In this document: positions 6,753 through 12,167 of the stretch, one piece after another | Layout: each line of letters opens with the position of its first letter | Position numbering within the stretch: the first letter of the stretch is position 1 | Assembly: GCA_026417195.1 (NCBI GenBank) | Contig: JAOADS010000049.1 | Coordinates: 1-12,167, forward strand | Source of the DNA: Ignavibacteria bacterium | Lineage (GTDB): Bacteria; Bacteroidota; Ignavibacteria; Tepidaquicellales; OLB5 | Direction: 5' to 3' | DNA: 12,167 nt | Translations under genes and position numbers: made by a program | The notes under the pieces: generated by a model | The model's input: the letters and a program-made list of their open reading frames with translations, nothing else | Told to the model about the DNA's origin: nothing | The model's database searches: none

Positions 6753-8012
6753 TCACCTGACAAAAACCAGCCAGATTATCACGTAAAGAGGAAGCAGGAA
6801 CACAAGTGAATATTTAACTATATATCCGAAGAAACCTGGCATTCTGATCTTCTGATGCTCAGCTATTGACTTCACCATAAAGTTCGGACCATTTCCTATA
6901 TAGCTGAATGCACCAAAGAAAACCGCTGCGATGGATATTGCGATCACGTGTGAGGAATTAGTCTCAAGGAACCTCATCACGTCTTGAACATTGTTAATAT
7001 TTAAACCCTCAAGCCCCATAGAAGCAGTAAGGAAAGTCAGATAAGTTGGTGCATTATCAAGAAATCCGGAAAGCGAACCCGTTATCCAGTAAAACTGTGA
7101 AGGAGTAGTGATGCCTAAATCACCTGAATGTATCCTCAGAAGCTCAAGCACAGGCGTCATGGTAATAAATATTCCGATAAACAGCCATGCTACTTCCTTG
7201 ATCGGATGAAAGTCAAAGTGATTCCGCTGATGTATTTCCCTGTTAGTCAGCTTATATGAAAGAAATGCACAGGTAAGCATAATCGCCTCCCTGAGAAACA
7301 AAGGTTTCGTGATGAAAACAGACCCTATCACAGCTGCAAGGAAAAGAAAATTATAAACTCCGTGAACAGATATCTTCTCTTTCGCCCTGATCTCCATCTG
7401 TTCAAGCTCTTCAGGTTGCTTTTTAAACTCACGGTAATCTATTATGAAGAAAACTATAAGCAGTATCACAACTGCTGCTAACCACTGAGGGAAAACCTTC
7501 CCTATTATCCAGAAAAAAGGTATGCCCTTGAGGAAACCAAGAAATAAAGGAGGATCACCTATGGGAGTAAGCGCTCCACCCATATTGGAAACTATGAAAA
7601 TGAAAAATATAATGTGATAAGCCGATATACGGATCCTGTTTGTTCTGATATAAGGTCTGATAAGTAACATAGAAGCACCTGTTGTACCAACAAGATTTGC
7701 AATCACTGCACCGGTTGCAAGGAACATCACGTTTCTCATAGGAGTTGCAATACCTTTTATATCAAGAAGTATGCCGCCGGATATAACATATAAAGCTGTG
7801 AGAAGCGAAATGAACATTACATATTCTTCAATTGAATGAAGAAGATCACCACCTCTTGAGATAACGAGATAATAAACCGATGTTACACCTGCAAGGCCGA
7901 GGGAAACCAGATGATAATTCTTACTCCAGAAAGTTCCCGCAGTAAGCGGAAGAACTGCAATTGACAAAAGAAGTAATATAAAAGGCAGAATACTTAAAAT
8001 GTGAGGTTCCAA
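6753..8012 (-). CDS. NhaD-like Na+/H+ antiporter (citrate/arsenite transporter superfamily)
   Basis: A 419-aa inner-membrane protein with about 11-12 hydrophobic segments, expected to exchange Na+ for H+. Diagnostic motifs: PFILLLLSIAVLPL at the N-terminus; NLVGTTGASMLLIRP at 106-120; SNMGGALTPIGDPPLFLGF at 142-160; LDNAPTY at 318-324; and GNGPNFMVKSIAEH near the C-terminus. These belong to the NhaD branch of the ion-transporter superfamily; ion specificity is inferred from the family. The start is TTG, directly abutting the nuoM stop codon (TAA then TTG) in the same frame, so no start further upstream is possible. GGGAAGG in the nuoM end, 6 nt before the TTG, may serve as a ribosome binding site. 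It is last in the aminotransferase-nuoM-antiporter unit. I use no symbol because nhaD is only one of several names in this group. Confidence 0.88.
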   Translation of the reverse strand: MEPHILSILPFILLLLSIAVLPLTAGTFWSKNYHLVSLGLAGVTSVYYLVISRGGDLLHSIEEYVMFISLLTALYVISGGILLDIKGIATPMRNVMFLATGAVIANLVGTTGASMLLIRPYIRTNRIRISAYHIIFFIFIVSNMGGALTPIGDPPLFLGFLKGIPFFWIIGKVFPQWLAAVVILLIVFFIIDYREFKKQPEELEQMEIRAKEKISVHGVYNFLFLAAVIGSVFITKPLFLREAIMLTCAFLSYKLTNREIHQRNHFDFHPIKEVAWLFIGIFITMTPVLELLRIHSGDLGITTPSQFYWITGSLSGFLDNAPTYLTFLTASMGLEGLNINNVQDVMRFLETNSSHVIAISIAAVFFGAFSYIGNGPNFMVKSIAEHQKIRMPGFFGYIVKYSLVFLLPLYVIIWLVFVR

Positions 8013-9533
8013 TTACTGCCTTCCCGTTCCGTAACTCCTGTAACTTTCAATATTGTCCTTAAGCTTCTTCACCGATGCCTCAGATTTACTGAGAAATGTA
8101 TTAGGATAAACTCCGATCCATACTATGAATATTATCAGCAGTGAAGACGCAGTTATCTCACGCAGATTAAGATCTGCTATATTCCTGTTCTCTTCCTTAT
8201 CAATAGGTCCTAACATAACTCTCTGATACATCCATAAAAGATAAACTGCACTTAAGACAACACCTGAGGTTGCAACTATTGTGTAAGTATGGTTATTAAG
8301 CAAGCTTGATCCGAATGAACCAATAAGTATCATAAACTCACCTATGAAACCATTAAGTCCCGGCAGTCCGATTGAAGAAAGACATATTACAAGAAAAAGT
8401 GAACCATAAACTGGCATAGTTTTAAGAATACCTCCGTAATCAGCTATCTCACGTGTATGACGCCTTTCATAAAGAAATCCCACGAACATAAAAAGCGCAC
8501 CTGTTGAGAGACCGTGATTAACCATCTGAATAAGACTTCCCTGCAAAGATTCAACAGTAAGGGCTGCAATTCCCAAAAGTATAAAACCCATATGACTAAC
8601 AGACGAATATGCAACAAGCTTCTTTATATCCTTCTGTGCAATGCAGACAAGGGCACCGTAAATTATACCTATTACTCCCAGTAAGGCAATAAGCCAGGCA
8701 TAATTCAGATACATCAGCGGGAAAAGTTCCATAGAAAATCTCATAAGCCCGTAAGTTCCCATCTTCAGTAAAACAGCTGCAAGTATAATAGAACCGGCAG
8801 TGGGAGCTTCAGTATGTGCATCAGGTAACCACGTGTGGAAAGGAAACATCGGAACCTTTATCATAAAACTTAAACCGAAAAATATAAAAAGCCATAACTG
8901 AATATTCAACGGAACGAAAGCTGCTATTTTCTTCAGCTCCGTGAAATCACTTGTAAACTTACCAGTTAAAGCCAGAGACTGGGACGAAAGCCAGATGATA
9001 CCAACAAGCATCAGTAAACTTCCGAACATCGTGTAAAGAAAAAACTTCAGGTTAGCGTAATATTTATTCTTACCTCCCCAGAAACCTATGATGAAATACA
9101 TAGGAATAAGTATCACTTCCCAGAAAACGTAGAATAAAACCAGATCAAGCGAAAGGAAAACCCCGATAAGTCCGCCCTCAAGCAGAAGGAGAAGAAAATA
9201 AAACTCTTTGACACGCTCTGTTACCGAATCCCATACGCCGAGTATCGTAACAGGGAAAATAAATGTAGTAAGAAGCACAAGCAGAAGCGATATACCGTCA
9301 ACACCAATTAAATAAAATACATTGAAATCACTTATCCACTGATAACGCTCAACAAGCTGAAAGTCCGGATCAGATGCATCAAACATAGATAACATAATCA
9401 GAGAAACCAAAAACACCGCTGAGGATGCAATAAGTGAATAAAACCTTATCAGCTTTTCATTCCTTCCCATAAACAAGACAGGAAGAGATAAAACAACAGG
9501 CGAAAATATCAGTATTGAAAGTATGTTTCTCAA
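8013..9533 (-). CDS. nuoM: NADH-quinone oxidoreductase subunit M (complex I antiporter-like subunit)
   Basis: A 506-aa, roughly 14-helix membrane subunit of respiratory complex I, one of the three Mrp-antiporter-like proton-pumping subunits. The key residues of the proton path are present: Glu139 in FYVFWEVILIPMY, Lys226 in FMIKVPMFPFHTWLPDAHTEAPT, Lys257 in LLKMGTYGLMR, and Glu399 in LPGLNGFIGEF, corresponding to E. coli NuoM E144, K234, K265 and E407. Length is full. The LPDAHTEAP and VAYSSVSHMGF motifs favour NuoM over NuoL or NuoN. The start is TTG, 9 nt after the aminotransferase stop; no ATG occurs before residue 22. Neither nuoL nor nuoN lies beside it: the neighbours are an aminotransferase upstream and an Na+/H+ antiporter downstream, so this copy is outside a usual contiguous nuo operon. 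Confidence 0.95.
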   Translation of the reverse strand: MRNILSILIFSPVVLSLPVLFMGRNEKLIRFYSLIASSAVFLVSLIMLSMFDASDPDFQLVERYQWISDFNVFYLIGVDGISLLLVLLTTFIFPVTILGVWDSVTERVKEFYFLLLLLEGGLIGVFLSLDLVLFYVFWEVILIPMYFIIGFWGGKNKYYANLKFFLYTMFGSLLMLVGIIWLSSQSLALTGKFTSDFTELKKIAAFVPLNIQLWLFIFFGLSFMIKVPMFPFHTWLPDAHTEAPTAGSIILAAVLLKMGTYGLMRFSMELFPLMYLNYAWLIALLGVIGIIYGALVCIAQKDIKKLVAYSSVSHMGFILLGIAALTVESLQGSLIQMVNHGLSTGALFMFVGFLYERRHTREIADYGGILKTMPVYGSLFLVICLSSIGLPGLNGFIGEFMILIGSFGSSLLNNHTYTIVATSGVVLSAVYLLWMYQRVMLGPIDKEENRNIADLNLREITASSLLIIFIVWIGVYPNTFLSKSEASVKKLKDNIESYRSYGTGRQ

Positions 9534-9542
9534 TTTACAGTG

Positions 9543-10946
9543 TTAGTTAATTTTATGATTGTGATTGAATATCCTAAGTCTTCTCTCAAGCTCCGGCAAC
9601 TGTGAATCTGAAACAAGCGAAACACATGCCCTGATCCCTTCTTTTCTATTGCTGCCGGTATTTGATAAAGATATCGCACTGATACCGTAATAAAGCAATT
9701 CCTCAACTAATTCCTCACCGCTGAAACCGGGATAACTTACCGTGAAATAAAAACCATCAGCTATCGGCTCACCATCATCCCTGTCATAAACTATACTGAA
9801 ACCGTTTCTGAGGAAAATCTCTTTCATCTTCCTAGCTCTCTCACCATAAACCTTTAGTTTCTCAGTGAAGTTTTCAGTAAAATCATTCGCAGATTTCAGC
9901 ATTGCAGCAAGTGCATACTGAGTTGAATGAGTTACTCCTGCAGAAACTGCATATGCTGATCCGTAAATCACAGCATGCCCGAACTCAGTTGTCTGGAAAT
10001 ACCTTGTGAGATCATCATAGTTCCTTCCGAAAAGATGAGGCGAAATTACTATACAACCGATCCTCTGACCGGCATAGCTGAAAATCTTTGATGAAGAAAT
10101 AAGTATAATGTAATCATCAGTATATTTCCCTATCGTCGGCTGAAACGGCTTTACTCCCGGTCTTGAATAATCCTTCCTGAAATCCATATTCAGATATGCC
10201 AGATCTTCCACAGGAATTACATCATATTTTTTACACAACTCTCCCGTTATCTCCAGTTCCCTTTCAGTAAAACATATCCACGCGGGATTATTGGGATTAG
10301 AATAAAGAAGTGCAGCAATATCTCCAACCGAAAAAATTTCATCAAGTTTATCTTTTAACTTCTCTCCCCTGAAGTCATATACATCAAGTGAAACGTAATC
10401 AACACCAAGTATGTTCAGCTGCTGCTTGTGAACCGGGAAACCCGGATCAAGGAAAAGAATTTTCTTTTTCTCGCTGCTTATTTTAGACAAAGTAAGGAAA
10501 CTAATAAAACTTCCTGAAGTTGAACCTGTTGAAGGTATGCAACATTTTTCCGGAACAGTTATATCAAGATAAAGCTTTGCAAATCTCGAAACTTCTTTCT
10601 TCAGTAACTGAATACCTTCAATTGAAGGATATAGATTTGCAATCCCTGATTCTAAACTTTCAATCTCAGCCTTAACTCCCGTATCAGAAGCCTGAAGTCC
10701 CGGAACTCCCATTTCCATTCTTATAAACTTAATACCGGAGGCTTTCTCTATCTCAGCAGTAACCGAGACAAGTTCCCTGATAGATGCCCTCCCTATGTTT
10801 TTAATACCGGACTCAAGGATTTTTGAACGGACTATTGAACAGTCAACAGGAGTGTCTATCGCAGTATTTACATCATTTGCGGTCAAAATTTCAGATTTTT
10901 TAGGAATTTGTAAGGCAAATTTAGCTGAAAAATGAGATTTATTCAA
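9543..10946 (-). CDS. PLP-dependent class I/II aminotransferase
   Basis: Fold-type I PLP enzyme of 467 aa (from the first possible start). The Schiff-base Lys is residue 287 in SSSKIFSYAGQRIG; NPNNP at 217-221 and the Asp/Tyr pair in VEDLAYLNMDF (cofactor ring contacts) are present, as is a C-terminal Arg in the carboxylate-binding region (GIRACVS). It closely resembles a group common in Bacteroidota marked by KASIRE near the N-terminus, FIRMEMGVPG and EPIADGFYFT; the amino acid substrate is unknown. No in-frame ATG precedes the conserved IRMEMGVPG region. TTG codons at 10946 and 10886 are the candidates. The second gives an N-terminus closer to relatives, so the first 20 residues may not be translated. 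It is first in the unit with nuoM and the antiporter. Confidence 0.9.
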   Translation of the reverse strand: MNKSHFSAKFALQIPKKSEILTANDVNTAIDTPVDCSIVRSKILESGIKNIGRASIRELVSVTAEIEKASGIKFIRMEMGVPGLQASDTGVKAEIESLESGIANLYPSIEGIQLLKKEVSRFAKLYLDITVPEKCCIPSTGSTSGSFISFLTLSKISSEKKKILFLDPGFPVHKQQLNILGVDYVSLDVYDFRGEKLKDKLDEIFSVGDIAALLYSNPNNPAWICFTERELEITGELCKKYDVIPVEDLAYLNMDFRKDYSRPGVKPFQPTIGKYTDDYIILISSSKIFSYAGQRIGCIVISPHLFGRNYDDLTRYFQTTEFGHAVIYGSAYAVSAGVTHSTQYALAAMLKSANDFTENFTEKLKVYGERARKMKEIFLRNGFSIVYDRDDGEPIADGFYFTVSYPGFSGEELVEELLYYGISAISLSNTGSNRKEGIRACVSLVSDSQLPELERRLRIFNHNHKIN

Positions 10947-10973
10947 TTTAATAGTAAAGGTAAATGGAAAGGG

Positions 10974-11012
10974 TTCACAGAACGTATTTCACAGAATATA
11001 TCTTTCAATGAA
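10974..11012. repeat. tandem TTC-N3-GAA repeat upstream of the aminotransferase operon
   Basis: TTCACAGAA occurs at 10974-10982 and again at 10988-10996, with a 14-bp period; the intervening CGTAT and TATAT are also similar. A looser copy, TTCAATGAA, lies at 11004-11012. Each unit is an inverted repeat TTC-N3-GAA. The repeats start 28 bp upstream of the first candidate start codon of the leftward aminotransferase operon, a fitting place for an operator. Confidence 0.4.
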
Positions 11013-11075
11013 GATTCTCATATTAGTCATCAAATCTTTTCCTCATAATAAAAAGCAAGATATTTTAAATTACTT

Positions 11076-11558
11076 CTATTTATATTTTGCATGATCTTTG
11101 AGTATATATTTCAGCTCCTTACTCTTCACAAATGAATTCATTTTTGACATATCGTAGATATCAACATTTTTGAATATCCTGCCTATTATTCCTCCTATTA
11201 TAGCTGAAGGAATGGTAAAAAGCAGAGTCCCCAGAGTAGCATCTCTTGGTAAAAACTTGATTTTCTCCTTACCCCAGATCTGATATACCCAGAATCCGCT
11301 TACGAAACCTATAGCAGCTCCCACCGCAGCTCCGGTTTTCCAGTAAGTGCCGTAGTCAAACCTGACTTTCGCTATTTTGTCAACATTTATTATTTTATAG
11401 TTTTTCTGTTCTGAAACAAGAAGCAGATTTTCATGTATGCCTATAAGAGTTGTGTAGGGCATTCCGCCGCCGGTCTTATACTCTATACTACATGGATCAG
11501 TCTGAGCAGATAAATGGATAGTGTATATTGAAAGAAGCAGTATGAATATTTTTTTCAA
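11076..11558 (-). CDS. small exported protein with two glycine-rich membrane segments
   Basis: A 160-aa protein I do not recognise. It has a typical signal peptide (KK at 2-3, hydrophobic 4-14, likely cleavage after SAQ near residue 19). A single Cys follows at residue 23, too far from the cleavage site for a lipobox. Residues 25-70 look like a small beta domain (GIHENLLLVSEQKNYKIINV). Two hydrophobic Gly/Ala-rich segments follow at 75-95 and about 109-126 (GTLLFTIPSAIIGGIIG), joined by a charged loop, forming a probable membrane hairpin with a glycine-zipper look. The tail is Lys-rich. The start is TTG; no ATG lies near, and MKKIF is a convincing signal-peptide start. It has its own promoter-like element and no obvious terminator. 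Confidence 0.72.
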   Translation of the reverse strand: MKKIFILLLSIYTIHLSAQTDPCSIEYKTGGGMPYTTLIGIHENLLLVSEQKNYKIINVDKIAKVRFDYGTYWKTGAAVGAAIGFVSGFWVYQIWGKEKIKFLPRDATLGTLLFTIPSAIIGGIIGRIFKNVDIYDMSKMNSFVKSKELKYILKDHAKYK

Positions 11559-11578
11559 AATCAGAACAAATATTTTTT

Positions 11579-11610
11579 CAAATATAAGATTATCTAATGT
11601 ATATTAACAA
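11579..11610 (-). promoter_or_regulatory. Bacteroidota-type promoter for the small exported protein
   Basis: On the minus strand, TATATTTG (plus 11579-11586) matches TAnnTTTG exactly and TTG (plus 11608-11610) lies 21 nt upstream. Transcription would begin roughly 10-15 nt before the TTG start codon, giving a very short leader, the same arrangement as at the DUF2306 gene. The position, between the upstream terminator and the gene, supports it. Confidence 0.5.
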
Positions 11611-11626
11611 TAATAAAATAGGTTAA

Positions 11627-11653
11627 ATTAAAAACGGGGCTTTCACCCCGTTT
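11627..11653 (-). terminator. terminator of the outer-membrane protein gene
   Basis: AAACGGGG (11632-11639) pairs with CCCCGTTT (11646-11653) across a 6-nt loop. On the minus strand the hairpin is followed by TTTTTAATT, and it begins 12 bp past the stop codon of the leftward barrel-protein gene, so it fits as that gene's rho-independent terminator. Confidence 0.88.
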
Positions 11654-11664
11654 ATGACATTCGT

Positions 11665-12167
11665 TTAAAAATAAAATTTAAATGTAGTCTGCATCTCATC
11701 ATCTTTCGGATCAGATGCACCGGGAGGTTCCGGATCACCAAGTCCGCTTCTTACATGACGGTAGATAGCTTCAATTTCAAGTCCGTTAAGAGGATAAAAA
11801 ACAAGTCCGAAGGAATATCTCTGTCTCTCCCTTGTAGAGTTTTTTATCCCCAGCGAAGGATCGTAATTCTCATATTGAAGTTTCAGCTCAAGCCCCTTTA
11901 TTATCCTCACGTCAATTTCACCGAATATCGTTCTCAGGTCTGAACGTGTATTAACAGAATCTCTTAAATCAAGTCTGTTATATGCAAGTTCACCCATCAG
12001 GGCTACTCTCTGAAAAAGCCCTACAGAAAAGAAACCTGCAGCCATTTGTCTCAATGCATTTATGTTATTTGAGTTGTCATATTTATACGGATTGGATATA
12101 AATGATCCTCCAAGTCCGAACGCATATTTATCATTCTTACTTGCCCAGCGGAAATCCCCTGTTACTG
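11665..12167 (-). CDS. outer-membrane beta-barrel protein, C-terminal part (cut by window edge)
   Basis: The reading frame stays open to base 12167, so this is the last 166 residues of a longer protein; a TTG at 12054 lies inside it and is not the start. The sequence is a series of amphipathic strands with alternating hydrophobic residues and aromatic girdles: YAFGLGGSFI, FFSVGLFQRVALMGEL, LELKLQYENYD, YSFGLVFYPLNGLEIEAIYRHV, and the last strand MQTTFKFYF ending in Phe, the usual BAM recognition signature. A Pro/Asp-rich loop (LGDPEPPGASDPKDD) precedes the last strand. It is probably a porin-like protein; the substrate cannot be inferred. It is ended by the hairpin at 11627-11653. Confidence 0.8.
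   Translation of the reverse strand, partial: VTGDFRWASKNDKYAFGLGGSFISNPYKYDNSNNINALRQMAAGFFSVGLFQRVALMGELAYNRLDLRDSVNTRSDLRTIFGEIDVRIIKGLELKLQYENYDPSLGIKNSTRERQRYSFGLVFYPLNGLEIEAIYRHVRSGLGDPEPPGASDPKDDEMQTTFKFYF

Noticed and set aside
11755..11943. Rightward open frame of 62 codons opposite the barrel-protein gene
   Set aside because: The opposite strand encodes convincing beta-barrel strands and is followed by a matching terminator.
12052..12054. TTG at 12054 as the start of the outer-membrane protein
   Set aside because: The frame continues open to the window edge with barrel-like sequence and no signal peptide follows this TTG, so the gene is simply cut off.

Overview
The window looks like AT-rich chromosomal DNA from a member of the Bacteroidota/Chlorobi (FCB) group; an Ignavibacteria-like lineage is my best guess. 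The clues are an L28 protein of the Bacteroidota type, an aminotransferase of a family I know mainly from Bacteroidota, three upstream sites matching the Bacteroidota sigma motif TAnnTTTG (two with a TTG 20-21 nt upstream), an outer-membrane barrel ending in Phe, and mostly absent Shine-Dalgarno sequences. The first 19 bases are the Nextera/Tn5 mosaic-end adapter, so the left edge is an untrimmed contig end and the DNA probably comes from a shotgun or metagenome assembly.

Layout. Positions 1-142 hold the adapter, about 50 bp of unassignable sequence and a strong terminator. Next is a leftward pair (143-1740): a DUF2306 membrane protein followed by a lipoprotein with a YARHG domain. A 326-bp divergent spacer follows. 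A rightward block (2067-6665) holds an aldehyde dehydrogenase, two tandem paralogous DUF2279-type envelope proteins joined by a TGATG overlap, a two-gene ribosomal operon (a small basic protein, then rpmB/L28) with its own promoter-like motif and terminator, and a family 2 glycosyltransferase. The rest (6753-12167) is leftward. In transcription order it holds an outer-membrane barrel protein cut by the window edge, its terminator, a small exported protein with its own promoter, and a tight three-gene unit: PLP aminotransferase, nuoM, NhaD-like Na+/H+ antiporter.

How the genes work together. The clearest functional links are the L28 operon and the nuoM-antiporter pair, both membrane ion-translocating proteins. 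NhaD starts at a TTG immediately after the nuoM stop codon, in the same frame. All three genes of that unit, the neighbouring exported protein and the glycosyltransferase have no usable ATG and appear to start at TTG, which is a striking concentration.

I saw no CRISPR array, transposase, tRNA, rRNA, phage gene or defence system. Most of the window is ordinary core or envelope genome. The points worth a second look are the TTG/stop-start architecture of the nuoM unit, the tandem DUF2279 pair, the small protein ahead of L28, and a repeated TTC-N3-GAA site upstream of the aminotransferase.
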